Below, one piece after another: positions 18,875 to 30,184 of a DNA stretch of 64,000 bases. How positions within the stretch are numbered: position 1 is the stretch's first letter; every line of letters begins with the position of its first letter. A program made the position numbers and the translations under genes. The notes under the pieces were generated by a model. It had not been told where the DNA came from. It saw nothing but the letters and a program-made list of their open reading frames with translations, and did not search any database. Location of the stretch: positions 1 to 64,000 of the forward strand of contig NZ_AULZ01000014.1 of assembly GCF_000422545.1 (NCBI RefSeq). Direction: 5' to 3'. The stretch comes from Desulfocurvibacter africanus subsp. africanus DSM 2603 (GTDB lineage Bacteria; Desulfobacterota; Desulfovibrionia; Desulfovibrionales; Desulfovibrionaceae).

Positions 18875-20812
18875 ATGTCGAGCATGGAAATATCAAGGCG
18901 GGCCAGGGCCGGCTTGCGGATCTGGCTTGCGCTGCTCCTGATGTCGCTGTCTTCGGCCTGCGGTGACGACACCCGCCCCACCGAGCAGGATTACCAACAT
19001 ATGGTAGAGGTTTTCGGCGGACGGGCCCAGACAAACGAACAGGAGCCGGACTACGGCCCACCAATCACGAACTCTTTCTACCTTATCATGCGCGACGGCG
19101 TGCGCATTGCCGTGGACGTGCATCTGCCCCAAAAGATCGCCTTAGGCCAAGTTCAGGAGCTTGCGCCAGCCATCCTGCGGCCTACCCGCTACTGGCGGGC
19201 CGTGGACCTGCGTGGTCCTTTAAATCGGTTGCGCGGACCAAGCCTGTTCCGAGAGTTTTTTTGCGGCAGCGGATACGCAGTGGTGGACGTCGACGTGCGC
19301 GGTTCGGGCGCGTCCTTTGGTCTACAGCTGCATCCGTGGTCTTCCGATGAGGTGCTCGACTATGGCGAAGTCATGGACTGGATCGTGGCACAGCCCTGGT
19401 CCAATGGCCGCATTGCGGCCAGCGGCGCATCCTATGTGGGCACGGCGGCGGAATTCTGTTCCATCCTGGGCCACCCCGCGCTCAAGGCCGTGCTTCCGCG
19501 CTTCAGCCTGTACGATGTGTACACGGATATTGCCTTTCCGGGCGGGGTGTTCAACGAGTGGTTCGTCCGGCGCTGGGGCGAGCTCAACAACGATCTGGAT
19601 GCCAATCGTCTGCCCGAGGAATCAAGCTTTCTGGCCCGTCTGGCTGCGCTCGGCGTGGCGCCGGTGGAGCCCGACGGGGACGGGCCGTCCGGTCGCGAGT
19701 TGCTTGCCCAGGCCGTGGCCGGACACGCCGACAACCTGGACATCTACGCCGCGTCCCGAGGCGTGACGTATCGTGACGACGTGGCGGACGAGGCCGGCAC
19801 GGATGTGGATGGTTTCAGCCCTCACACATTCCTTGGCGAGACGCAGCGCAACGATGTGGCCGTATACGCCTGGGGTGGCTGGTTCGACGGAGCCTACGCG
19901 GCCTCGCTTCTGCATCGCTTCGCCAGCCTGGATAGCCCTAGGCGCGCTGTCATTGGACCATGGAATCACGGCGGCGGCAAACATGTCAGCCCCTACCAGG
20001 ACCAGAATAAGGAAACGGACCCAAGCCCACTGGTTCAGCTCATGGAACAACGCCGTTTCCTGGACTACTGGCTCAAGGGCCACGGCGACATGCCGGCACA
20101 GGAAATCGTTTACTACACCATGGGCGAGGAAACCTGGAAACGCAGCCCGGTCTGGCCGCCGGAAGGCGCGGTCATGCGCGCGCTCCGCCTGAGTCCGGGC
20201 CATAGCCTCGCCTGGAATGATACGAATCACGTCGGGGTCGACGAATACGTGGTGGACTTCACGGCTGGCAGCGGCCCGCTCAATCGCTGGCGCACGCAGC
20301 TTTCACGTAGCGACGTGGCCTATCCCGACCGGGCCGAGGCCGACCGCAAGCTGCTGGTCTACGAGAGTGCCCCGCTGCCCGCCGACCTGGAGATCACGGG
20401 CACTCCCGTGGCGGATCTGTGGATCACGAGCACGGCCACGGACGGCCACTTCTTCGCCTACCTGGAGGACGTGGCGCCCGACGAAACCGTGCGCTACCTG
20501 TCCGAGGGCATGCTGCGCGCCCTGCACCGCAAGATTTCGGACGACGTGCCGCCCTATGTCCTGAACGGGCCGTACCACACCTTTCTGCGTGCCGACGGCG
20601 AACAGCTCACGCCCGGCAAGCCGGCCAGGCTGCGCTTCGCTATGTTGCCTCTCTCGGCCCTGGTGCGCCAGGGCCACCGCATCCGTCTGGCCATCGCCGG
20701 CCACGATGCGGACCAATTTGCGCGCCTGCCCGATGCCGAGGCGCCGATCATCCGCGTGCTTTGGGGCGGCGAGCACGCCTCAAGACTTGAATTGCCCATC
20801 ATACCACGCTAG
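18875..20812 (+). CDS. CocE/NonD-family hydrolase, predicted lipoprotein
   Basis: A 645-residue alpha/beta hydrolase of the X-Pro dipeptidyl-peptidase S15/CocE type. The N-terminus has a signal with lipobox LSSAC (Cys about residue 29), so it is probably membrane-anchored and faces the periplasm. The hydrolase domain follows: MRDGVRIAVDVHLP (about 72-85), the nucleophile motif ASGASYVGTAAE (about 174-185) and the catalytic His in IGPWNHGGG (about 361-369). A C-terminal jelly-roll domain (about 430-645) completes the family architecture. Substrate (ester, amide or peptide) cannot be predicted. The ATG follows AAGGA by about ten bases; an ATG three codons later is an alternative. Confidence 0.87.
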   Translation: MSSMEISRRARAGLRIWLALLLMSLSSACGDDTRPTEQDYQHMVEVFGGRAQTNEQEPDYGPPITNSFYLIMRDGVRIAVDVHLPQKIALGQVQELAPAILRPTRYWRAVDLRGPLNRLRGPSLFREFFCGSGYAVVDVDVRGSGASFGLQLHPWSSDEVLDYGEVMDWIVAQPWSNGRIAASGASYVGTAAEFCSILGHPALKAVLPRFSLYDVYTDIAFPGGVFNEWFVRRWGELNNDLDANRLPEESSFLARLAALGVAPVEPDGDGPSGRELLAQAVAGHADNLDIYAASRGVTYRDDVADEAGTDVDGFSPHTFLGETQRNDVAVYAWGGWFDGAYAASLLHRFASLDSPRRAVIGPWNHGGGKHVSPYQDQNKETDPSPLVQLMEQRRFLDYWLKGHGDMPAQEIVYYTMGEETWKRSPVWPPEGAVMRALRLSPGHSLAWNDTNHVGVDEYVVDFTAGSGPLNRWRTQLSRSDVAYPDRAEADRKLLVYESAPLPADLEITGTPVADLWITSTATDGHFFAYLEDVAPDETVRYLSEGMLRALHRKISDDVPPYVLNGPYHTFLRADGEQLTPGKPARLRFAMLPLSALVRQGHRIRLAIAGHDADQFARLPDAEAPIIRVLWGGEHASRLELPIIPR

Positions 20813-20863
20813 TTTGAAAAAATACCGGTCCTTTGCCGGTTCACTTGTATCACGGAGGCGATC

Positions 20864-21178
20864 ATGGAACAGCTGCCCAAGAATTTCCAACGCATCAAGG
20901 ACCGTTACGGCAAAGTCATCGCCCTCCTCGACCAGGCTCGGGACGAGGCCCTCAAGGCCGGCCCCCTGGACGAGAAGACAGGGCATCTCGTGCAACTCAC
21001 GGCCTGCGCGGCCATCCGCTCCGAAGGCGGAGTGCACAGCCACGCACGCCGGGCCATGGCCGCGGGCGCGACACTCGATGAAATCCGCCATGCCGTGCTG
21101 CTGACCATCCCGACCATAGGTTTCCCCAACGTAGCCGCGGTGCTCAGCTGGCTCGAAGACATGGAGGAGGGCAAATAG
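20864..21178 (+). CDS. Carboxymuconolactone decarboxylase (CMD) family protein
   Basis: A 104-residue all-alpha protein of the CMD/AhpD family: TACAAIRSEGGVHSHARRAM (about 47-66), then GATLDEIRHAVLLTIPTIGFP (about 68-88). The catalytic CxxC of AhpD-type peroxidase partners is absent: the second position region reads SEGGVHSH. It is therefore probably not a thiol reductase. It starts about 50 bases after the hydrolase gene, with GGAGG at correct distance, and ends three bases before the M32 peptidase start, so the three form an operon. Confidence 0.82.
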   Translation: MEQLPKNFQRIKDRYGKVIALLDQARDEALKAGPLDEKTGHLVQLTACAAIRSEGGVHSHARRAMAAGATLDEIRHAVLLTIPTIGFPNVAAVLSWLEDMEEGK

Positions 21179-21181
21179 CCC

Positions 21182-22687
21182 ATGCAGTCGCGCGAAGCCT
21201 ATGGCAAGCTGCTGGCCTGGAGCCGCGAACTAGCCCACTTGGGCACGACCATGGGGCTTTTGCACTGGGATCAGCGCACGCACATCCCGCCCAAGGGTCA
21301 CGACAACCGCGCCGAGCAGATCGCGACTCTGGCGCGCATCCACCATCAGCGCGAGACCGATCCGCGCGCAGGCGAATGGCTGGCGGCCGTGGAAGGCACG
21401 GATCTTGTGACCGAACCCGAATCGGCCGAAGCGGTCAACGTGCGTGAATGGAGGCGTTCCTACGATAAGGCCGTCAAGATCCCCGAGAGCCTGGCCGTGG
21501 CTTTGGCCAAGGCCCAGGCTCACGGCCAGTCGGCCTGGGAAAAGGCCAAACCCCAGAGTGATTGGGCCGCGTTCCAGCCGAGCCTCGTGGAACTGGTGGG
21601 CTTGCGCAAGGAGCAAGCCGAGGTTCTGGGATACGAGCACGAAGCCTATGACGCCCTGCTTGACGATTACGAGCCGGGCGCCAAGGCCGCCGAAATCGAG
21701 CCCGTTTTTCGCGCCCTGCGCGTAGCCACGGTGAAGCTTCTTGATCGCCTGCGCGACCTGGAGCAGCCTAAAACCGTAGTGGTCGGCAAGGACTATCCCC
21801 TTATCGACCAGGAACGCGCCTGCATGGCCGTGGCCGCCAGGCTGGGCTACGATCTCGACGCCGGCAGACTGGACACCACCATGCACCCCTTCTCCACGTG
21901 CATCGGCCCAGGCGACGCGCGCATTACCACCAGCTACGATCCACAAGACTTCACCGACGCCCTATTCTCGGTCGTACATGAGGCCGGTCACGCCATGTAC
22001 AGTCAGGGTCAGCCCAAGGAGCATCACGGAACGCCGCGCGGGGAATATGCCTCTCTGAGCGTCCATGAATCCCAGTCGCGCATGTGGGAAAACTTCGTGG
22101 GCCGCTCACCTGGTTTCTGGGCTTTTTTCCAGCCGTACTTTCAGATGATATTTCCCGCCCTGCGCGATGTTTCCGCTCATGACGCCCAGCGCTGGGTCAG
22201 CCGTGTGCAGCCCGGCTACATCCGCGTGCAGGCCGACGAACTGACCTACAACCTGCACGTCATGCTGCGCTTCGATCTGGAGCTGGCGGTCATGCGCGGC
22301 AAGCTCGTCGTGGCCGACCTGCCCGAGGCCTGGGACGGAAAAATGCAGGACTACCTCGGCCTCAAGCCGCCCTGCCACGCCAAGGGCGTCATGCAGGACG
22401 TGCACTGGTCCGGCGGCCTGTTCGGCTACTTTCCGACTTATACACTTGGCAACATCTACGCAGCCCAGTTCTTCGCCGCCGCGCAGCAAGAGCTGGGCGA
22501 CATGGGAGATATGTTCGCGCGAGGCGAGTTCGCGCCGTTGCTGGGCTGGCTGCGCCGGGAGATCCATTCCCGCGGCAAGACCCTGCTCGCCCGCGACCTC
22601 GTGCAGCGCGTCACCGGCCAGGAGCCAGATGCGCGCTACCTGGTTGAGCACCTCACGGCCAGATGCGAGCGAGCGTATTATTTATAG
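21182..22687 (+). CDS. Carboxypeptidase Taq, M32 family metallopeptidase
   Basis: Zinc-dependent carboxypeptidase that removes C-terminal residues from peptides in the cytoplasm. The 501-residue length is normal for M32. The zinc-binding HEAGH is in FSVVHEAGHAMYSQG (about residues 263-277), followed by the family motifs HESQSRMWENFVGRS (about 296-310) and RVQADELTYNLHVMLRFDLE (about 348-367). The start lies three bases after the stop of the CMD gene. A strong terminator follows. Confidence 0.94.
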   Translation: MQSREAYGKLLAWSRELAHLGTTMGLLHWDQRTHIPPKGHDNRAEQIATLARIHHQRETDPRAGEWLAAVEGTDLVTEPESAEAVNVREWRRSYDKAVKIPESLAVALAKAQAHGQSAWEKAKPQSDWAAFQPSLVELVGLRKEQAEVLGYEHEAYDALLDDYEPGAKAAEIEPVFRALRVATVKLLDRLRDLEQPKTVVVGKDYPLIDQERACMAVAARLGYDLDAGRLDTTMHPFSTCIGPGDARITTSYDPQDFTDALFSVVHEAGHAMYSQGQPKEHHGTPRGEYASLSVHESQSRMWENFVGRSPGFWAFFQPYFQMIFPALRDVSAHDAQRWVSRVQPGYIRVQADELTYNLHVMLRFDLELAVMRGKLVVADLPEAWDGKMQDYLGLKPPCHAKGVMQDVHWSGGLFGYFPTYTLGNIYAAQFFAAAQQELGDMGDMFARGEFAPLLGWLRREIHSRGKTLLARDLVQRVTGQEPDARYLVEHLTARCERAYYL

Positions 22688-22732
22688 AATTGCCAAGCCA
22701 TGCAGCGGATCACGCTATTACGCGAGGCTTAG

Positions 22733-22768
22733 GAAAGCACCCGAAGGTAATCACCTTCGGGTGCTTTC
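22733..22768 (+). terminator. Rho-independent terminator of the M32 operon
   Basis: A perfect 16-bp stem, GAAAGCACCCGAAGGT with its reverse complement, around the loop AATC, followed by ATTATTTTC. It lies 45 bases after the M32 stop and closes the operon from 18875. Confidence 0.9.
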
Positions 22769-22875
22769 ATTATTTTCAAAGCAGCTTGCAAATGGACCAA
22801 ACGGAGTATCGGGCGCAAGGCTGCAATATTTGGCTTGATTTCTAGGGAGCACTACAGCCGGGCTCTCCTCTCTTT

Positions 22876-23001
22876 AGAGCATTTTGCTTTTGAAAATGCT
22901 CTGCAAGCCATGCGTCGGCATGGCTTGCCGCCGCGTAGGCGTAGGCGCAATTCACTTGCGCCGTCAACGCCGGAGCGGGCGTCATAAAAGCAATCTGCTC
23001 T
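22876..23001 (-). repeat. Structured interspersed repeat, copy 2 (MITE-like)
   Basis: Same element as at 4589-4715 but inverted relative to it. The reading in its own orientation begins AGAGCAGATTGCTTTT and ends in AAAATGCTCT, with TA at both edges. The internal hairpins are perfect, including an 11-bp stem GCAAGCCATGC/GCATGGCTTGC with a CGAC loop. It lies between the M32 terminator and the rpoD terminator, a position between two convergent transcription units. A further GCAATTTGC-like word next to it (about 23004-23013) resembles part of the element's end. Confidence 0.87.
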
Positions 23002-23124
23002 AAAGCAATTTGCATAAGAAATGGGATTTGCCTGACCAACGCTTCATGAGGAGCGGCATATCCCTGGACGACTCAGTTCACTGGCAATTTGCTATAGACT
23101 TACGAATGATGCTGTAATTCAATA

Positions 23125-23154
23125 AGAGAAAGGCGGCCAAAGCCGCCTTTCTCT
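23125..23154 (-). terminator. Hairpin downstream of rpoD
   Basis: A 13-bp perfect stem AGAGAAAGGCGGC/GCCGCCTTTCTCT with loop CAAA lies 36 bases after the rpoD stop. On the leftward strand it is followed by TATTGAATT, so it probably ends transcription of the rpsU-to-rpoD cluster; the T tract is weak. Confidence 0.7.
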
Positions 23155-23190
23155 GCTAGACTCAAAAATAAGACCAGAAGGATCTACATG

Positions 23191-24961
<1,771 letters not shown>

Positions 24962-24975
<14 letters not shown>

Positions 24976-26749
24976 CGATCCTCCCTAAAAAGAGCTCCCG
25001 GAAGATATGGAATAGCCGGTCGGCTTCTGCAGTGTCACCACGTTTGCGGGCATCATTCATCGCCGCAACCATACTGGCTCGTCTCTCGTTCCAGTTTGCG
25101 CCTTCAAGGAAGCGGCACACTTCCTTGAATTCCCCTTCAGCTTCTTCAGGTTTTATCTTTGAAGTTGCTGCCAAGCGGGCCCAGATTTGCCGCTCGTTTT
25201 CATCTAGTACGGAATACAGGTATGCATCATCCTGATCAGAGTGGCTGGCGATTGTGCCCCAAAGCCGGCGTGACCACTCATTCGTCAAACCAAGATGCAT
25301 TTCTTTCTCAATCAGAAGCTGCCGATAGCGAGGAAAGCAGATCGCGAACTGCAATATCTGCTCGTCTCGTTGTTCCTCGACACTTCTAGCCTGCCCCACT
25401 GGGCGTTTTATCGGCAGTCCCGGCAGATTCTTAACCTGTGTCTTGACCCCCACAGGATTATTGCCGCTCGGGCGCTCCTCTCTCTCGCTGGCGATCGCCT
25501 GCCGCAACTCACTCTCCGCAAGCGCCAGATTCTCGGCCAACTTCGGCAGATAGAAAGCCTTCCAGGCTGGATCACGCAACCCGCGCAAAAAACGCCTCGC
25601 AAAGTCCATGACCTCGCGAGCCGATCCAGTGGCACGCACGCATTCCGCGCAGTAGGTGAAACCATCCCCTGCCTGCCCAAGAAGCTTTGCAAACGCCTCG
25701 GCTCCGGACTGGCGCAACAGATCATCGGCATCCTGCCCTTCAGGTAGGAGCACCACACGACAGGTCAACCCTTGCGCCAAAATCATCTCGGCGCTACGCA
25801 AAGCTGCCTTGCGTCCAGCGTTATCGCCATCAAAAACAAGCACAACTTCTCTGCATAACGAACCCAGACGTTTGACCTGATCAGCGGTCAGCGCTGTACC
25901 AAGAACGCCCACGGCTTCACGGAAGCCGTATTGGTGCAGAGAGAGCACATCCACGTAACCTTCGGTAAGAAGCACCCGACGACTCTTGGAAATGGCGGGC
26001 CTCGCCTGATATAATCCATACAGATGCTCGCCCTTGGTGTAGATGGGCGAGTCGCTGGAGTTCAGGTACTTAGGCTCGCCATCTTTGATGATACGGCCGC
26101 CAAAAGCGATGATCCTGCCGGCAAGATCGTGGATGGGAAAGATCAAACGACCACGAAAACGATCATAGGTGCGGCCTGCGTCATTTCGCGAAAGCAGGCC
26201 GGCTTCCACAGCCTGGGCGGGCGAAAAGCCCTTTTTCTGCAGAAAGTTCTGCAGTCCTTGCCAATCCTCGTCTGAACAGCCCAAACTGAACCCATCGACC
26301 ATTTCGGCGGCAAGCGTGCGCCGGGCCAAATACTCGCGAGCGTCCTTGCCTGCGGGCGATCCAAGCATGCCTCGGAAGTAGTCGCAAGCCAGGGCATGCA
26401 TGTCTAGGCATGTCTTCTTGAGCTGTTTCTTGCGCCCTGCCAGCGGGTCGGGCTTTTCATCGCGCAGGGAAACGCCAGCTTCCTCCGCCAGTGCTTCCAG
26501 CGCCTCACGGAACTCCAGGCCATTCATGCGGGCGTAGAAGTCGAAAACATCGCCCGAGGCTTGGCAACCGAAGCAATAGTAAAACCCAAGCTCTGGATTG
26601 ACTGAGAAAGACGGCTTGGTTTCCTGATGAAATGGGCATGGAGCCACAAACCGGCCCGACATGGGCTTCAGGTCAACGTAACGCCTGACGATCTCTACCA
26701 TGTCCAAGCGCGACTTGATATTTTGTATAATCCCCTGATCTATGCCCAT
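24962..26749 (-). CDS. dnaG: DNA primase
   Basis: Makes RNA primers at the replication fork. The 595-residue protein has the N-terminal zinc-binding domain (CPFH at about 38-41 and CFGC at about 59-62), the TOPRIM domain with [14 protein letters not shown] (about 259-272) and [14 protein letters not shown] (about 303-316), and a helicase-binding C-terminal domain. The ATG at 26749 (MGIDQGI) has GAGG five bases upstream and matches the family start; the frame is open nine codons further. It overlaps rpoD and follows mutS2 by about 90 bases. Confidence 0.96.
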
Positions 26750-26838
26750 ACTCGCCTCTGCTTTCGCACGATGCAAAAACTAAGCATGGTCCCGGGGTTG
26801 GCAAGGTCGGCCTCACGGTCATGCCGGGGATAGTCTCT

Positions 26839-29142
26839 TTATTTTATCTCCACCAGGGTCTTGCCGTCGCCGCCTTCTTCTTCCGAGGCCAGCCTGAAGG
26901 ACTGCACCACGGGAAAACGACGCAGAAATTCGTGCACTTCTTTGCGCAGGGCTCCCGTTCCGCGACCGTGGATGACCTCCACGCCCTTGGCTCCACGCAG
27001 GATGGCCTGATCCAGGAAGCGCGACAACTCGCCAATGGCAACATCACTGCGTTGTCCCCGCAGATCAAGGCTCAAGGTAAAGCCAGGCTCGGCAGCGAGC
27101 TCGGAGGGCGTTTGACGGACAGGCGAAGATGTGCCGCGGCCAGCCTGTGCGGCTACCGATATATCCTTGGCATCCGCCCATAAGGAGACACCACTCAAGT
27201 CTATTTTGACCTGACGACGACGCGTATCTTTTTCCAGGACCGTGCCGCGCTTGTTCCAAACGGCATAATGCACGCTCATGCCCGGCTGAATATCTTCAAA
27301 AGTCAATTCGCGCTCTTCTAGCCCTGTTTCAGGCGCGGCCAGTTGCCTGCGCAGTTCCGTAAGGTCCTGCTGGACCTTCTTGCGACTTACCTTACCTTCC
27401 TGCCATTCACGAACAATGCGCTGTGACTCGGTTTGCACGTTCTGCAGGAGCTTGCGGCGTTCCTGCTCGAAGCGCTCCTTGAGCCGGGATTCCTTCTCGA
27501 CCAAACTGCGTCTCTCACGCCGGAGCGCCTCAAGCTCTTTTTCCTTCTCCACGGCCACGGTGTTCAGACGATCCATGAGCCGCGAAGTGTCCTGCCCTTC
27601 CAAGAGCAGATATTGCTCCGCCCTGCTCACGATCTCGGCAGGCAAGCCATGCTCGCGAGCCACATCCAGCGCCAGGGAGGTACCCACCTGGTCGTATGCA
27701 AGTTTGTAGAGAGGCTTTTTGGATTTGGGATCAAAAAGTACGCTGGCGGAGCGCACACCTTCGCGGCTCATGCCATAAATCTTGAGGGCAGGAAAGTGCG
27801 TCGCCACGGCAACACGCGCCTTGCGCTCCATGAGGCTGTCCACCACGGCCTGGGCCAGCGCCGCTCCTTGTGCCGGATCAGTGCCGGCACCGAACTCGTC
27901 GAGGATGATCAGCGTGCACTCGTCGATGCGCTCCCAGATCGAAGCCAGGGAACGGATCTGGGCAGTGAAGGTGCTCAAATGGGCCTCAATGCTCTGTTCG
28001 TCGCCCAGAAAAGCAAAAATTTTCTCCCAAAAGGGCATGACGCTGCCTTCATCGACCGAAACTGGCAGGCCGGCCAAAACCATGGCTGAGAGAAGGCCCA
28101 AGGTTTTAAGACAGACTGTTTTGCCGCCGGCGTTTCCGCCGCTGACGATAAGCGCGTACTCGTCCCCGGTCAGACCAATATCAATGGGCACCACAGGATC
28201 TCCGCCTAGGACAAGCAGCGGATGGCGCGCATTGCGCAGATGCAATCCCTTCCCCTGATCCGCGCGCAAAGGTCTGCCGCCCAAGGCCTCGGCCAAGGCA
28301 TATTTGGCCTGCAGAACGTCAAACTGAACAAGGAAACGGAACACGCCCTGCACGGCATCCATCTCCCGACGCACCAAATCGGTGAGCATTCGAAGCACGG
28401 CCCGCTCGGCCTCTCGTTCCTCGCGGCGCAGTCCCTGAAGTTCATTGTTCAGGTCCACAAGAAACATGGGCTCGAAGTAGCAGGTTTCACCTGTCTGGGA
28501 ATAGTCGTGAATGATGCCTTGCAGTCGGCCCTTGAAGTTCGTCTTGAGCGGAAGAACGTAGCGATCGGAGGATACAGTCATGAAGTCGTCCTGCAAAAAT
28601 GCGGAGAGATTCTCCTTCTGCAGGAAGTCCTTGACTTTTTTGGTACAGGTCTGATTGATGCGCCGGATTTCCTGACGCACGGTGAACAGTTCGGGAGAAC
28701 TTTCGTCTTTAAGGCGGCCGTCCGCCCCCATGCAACGCTTGAGGCCTGCCCAGGTCAACTCAGGCCAGGGACATCCTAGGGCAAGCCCCAGAAGCTGCGC
28801 CCAAGGGCGTTCGGAGTAACCCCGCACGGCTTCGCGCGCAGAACGAGCTAACCCTAAAGTTTCGGCCAGAGCGAAGCAGGCGTCGAGATCAAGGATGCTC
28901 TCGGCCCCCTTGGCAAAGGCCAACAGCCCCCCCAAATCCTCGAAACCTGCTAGTGCGAAGCCGCTCTCACGCCGGAATGCAATAAATTGATCCAGCAGTT
29001 CGGCAAGCTCTGCCTGGCTCTGCGCGTCAGCAACCGGACCAATCGCCAAACAGGCATTTTGGCCAGGCACCGAATGTGCAAAGCGGGCAAGATGGTCGAG
29101 GACCTTGGGGAACTCCAGCAACTGGAGGGTTCTGGATTCCAT
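26839..29142 (-). CDS. mutS2: Endonuclease MutS2
   Basis: MutS-like ATPase with a C-terminal Smr nuclease domain; implicated in suppression of recombination and in ribosome-collision rescue in other bacteria. The protein is about 767 residues. It has the core and clamp domains, Walker A VSGGNAGGKTVCLK (about 330-343), Walker B LIILDEFGAGTDPAQG (about 408-423), a long helical arm (about 520-620) and the Smr domain beginning LDLRGQRSDVAI (about 690) with HGRGTGALR (about 727-735). No good ribosome binding site is visible; an in-frame TTG two codons earlier is possible. Confidence 0.94.
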   Translation of the reverse strand: MESRTLQLLEFPKVLDHLARFAHSVPGQNACLAIGPVADAQSQAELAELLDQFIAFRRESGFALAGFEDLGGLLAFAKGAESILDLDACFALAETLGLARSAREAVRGYSERPWAQLLGLALGCPWPELTWAGLKRCMGADGRLKDESSPELFTVRQEIRRINQTCTKKVKDFLQKENLSAFLQDDFMTVSSDRYVLPLKTNFKGRLQGIIHDYSQTGETCYFEPMFLVDLNNELQGLRREEREAERAVLRMLTDLVRREMDAVQGVFRFLVQFDVLQAKYALAEALGGRPLRADQGKGLHLRNARHPLLVLGGDPVVPIDIGLTGDEYALIVSGGNAGGKTVCLKTLGLLSAMVLAGLPVSVDEGSVMPFWEKIFAFLGDEQSIEAHLSTFTAQIRSLASIWERIDECTLIILDEFGAGTDPAQGAALAQAVVDSLMERKARVAVATHFPALKIYGMSREGVRSASVLFDPKSKKPLYKLAYDQVGTSLALDVAREHGLPAEIVSRAEQYLLLEGQDTSRLMDRLNTVAVEKEKELEALRRERRSLVEKESRLKERFEQERRKLLQNVQTESQRIVREWQEGKVSRKKVQQDLTELRRQLAAPETGLEERELTFEDIQPGMSVHYAVWNKRGTVLEKDTRRRQVKIDLSGVSLWADAKDISVAAQAGRGTSSPVRQTPSELAAEPGFTLSLDLRGQRSDVAIGELSRFLDQAILRGAKGVEVIHGRGTGALRKEVHEFLRRFPVVQSFRLASEEEGGDGKTLVEIK

Positions 29143-29165
29143 GGGCAACGCTTGTGTTGCGGTGA

Positions 29166-29609
29166 TCAGGAAAGACGAGCCTTGACCAGCTCGCTGACGG
29201 CCTTGCCGTCCACTCTGCCTTTGTGACTGTCCATGATCGCCTTCATGACTCGGCCCATATCCTTCAAGCCGGAGGCACCAAGGTCAATGACGATCTTATC
29301 CACAAGGGCTGCCAATTCTTCCCTGGAGAGTTGTGCGGGGAGATACGACCTGAGGATGTCAGCCTCAGCCGACTCCTTATCGGCGAGTTCGGCACGGTTC
29401 GCGGCTCTGAACTGCTCTTCCGCTTCCTGGCGCTGCTTAACCTGTTTGATGATGACATCGAGAATCTCATCATCAGACAACTCTCGCATTAGCTCCACAT
29501 GGCGATTCTTAATGGCTGTCTTGAGCATTCTCAAGACAGCCACCCTGAGCTGTTCTTTAGCCTTGTAGGCCGTAACGAAGTCCTGTTCTATCTGTTTTGC
29601 AATAGACAT
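29166..29609 (-). CDS. GatB/YqeY domain-containing protein
   Basis: A 147-residue YqeY-like helical protein, homologous to the tRNA-binding tail of GatB. Family features are the N-terminal DFVTAYKAKEQLRVAVLRML (about 10-29), YLPAQLSREEL (about 89-99) and DMGRVMKAIMDSHKGRVDGK (about 115-134). Its role is not established; it commonly sits between rpsU and dnaG, as here. The ATG overlaps the last base of the rpsU stop (TAATG), so translation is probably coupled. Confidence 0.92.
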   Translation of the reverse strand: MSIAKQIEQDFVTAYKAKEQLRVAVLRMLKTAIKNRHVELMRELSDDEILDVIIKQVKQRQEAEEQFRAANRAELADKESAEADILRSYLPAQLSREELAALVDKIVIDLGASGLKDMGRVMKAIMDSHKGRVDGKAVSELVKARLS

Positions 29610-29809
29610 TAGGACATATTCATCTTTCTGAGTTTTTTCAGCAGGCGCTTTCTCGCGGCCGCCTTCTTCTTCTTGAGCTGCACGCTGGGCTTCTCAAAAT
29701 GCTGGCGCTTCTTGAGCTCCGAGAGCACGCCGGCCTTTTCTACCTGCTTCTTGAAGCGACGCAGGGAAATATCGAAGTTATCACCATCTTCAAGGATGAC
29801 TCCGGGCAA
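29609..29809 (-). CDS. rpsU: 30S ribosomal protein S21
   Basis: Small basic ribosomal protein that contacts the anti-Shine-Dalgarno region of 16S rRNA. The sequence NFDISLRRFKKQVEKAGVLS followed by the Lys/Arg tail KKKKAAARKRLLKKLRKM is diagnostic. I choose a TTG at 29809 (66 residues, starting M-P-G-V as in the family), because AAGGGGG lies eight bases upstream. An in-frame ATG two codons earlier (29815) is only two bases from that site; a still longer frame back to 29914 has no support. First gene of the rpsU-yqeY-mutS2-dnaG-rpoD series. Confidence 0.9.
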   Translation of the reverse strand: MPGVILEDGDNFDISLRRFKKQVEKAGVLSELKKRQHFEKPSVQLKKKKAAARKRLLKKLRKMNMS

Positions 29810-29925
29810 AAACATCACCCCCTTCTCATATAACTCCAAGCTACAGTCGCACCGCAACTTGGCAAGACAGGCAATATAAGTAGAGATGAAATGAAAGGCA
29901 AGTTCTTTTTCCAAAAGGGAAAAAG

Positions 29926-29975
29926 ACCCATTGCTTAGATGGGTGGGCGGACCCTCATATCGAGAGTCCGCCCAC
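29926..29975 (-). promoter_or_regulatory. Two leader hairpins upstream of rpsU
   Basis: On the leftward strand, a 10-bp GC-rich stem GTGGGCGGAC/GTCCGCCCAC (29943-29975) is followed at once by a small 6-bp hairpin ACCCAT/ATGGGT and then CTTTTT (29920-29944). The second hairpin with its T run resembles a weak intrinsic terminator or attenuator about 115 bases before the rpsU start. It might instead end transcription arriving from the HU gene. Confidence 0.5.
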
Positions 29976-29991
29976 GACTGACCAGCCTAAA

Positions 29992-29997
29992 ATTATA
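29992..29997 (-). promoter_or_regulatory. rpsU: Candidate -10 box for rpsU operon
   Basis: A perfect TATAAT on the leftward strand about 15 bases before the leader hairpins. The -35 region at 17-base spacing is poor (near TGTCGG), so the assignment rests mainly on the -10 match and position. Confidence 0.4.
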
Positions 29998-30184
29998 GGC
30001 GACTATCACTATACCCGACAGCCGTGCAGACAAAATCTGCTTTCCAATGCTTGACGGGCACGCTTGTATCACCGGGATGAATCCACGCCCGAAACTGAAC
30101 CGCTTTCATAATTGCTGCCAGGCGCAGTTCACTTTAAAGGACAGGTCTGATGCTTCCCCCGTGAACAAGCACGCGATGTCTTAT

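Noticed and set aside
18783-19064. N-terminal extension of the secreted protein
   Set aside because: The extension is Arg/Pro-rich, precedes a clear signal peptide and overlaps the divergent hydrolase gene.
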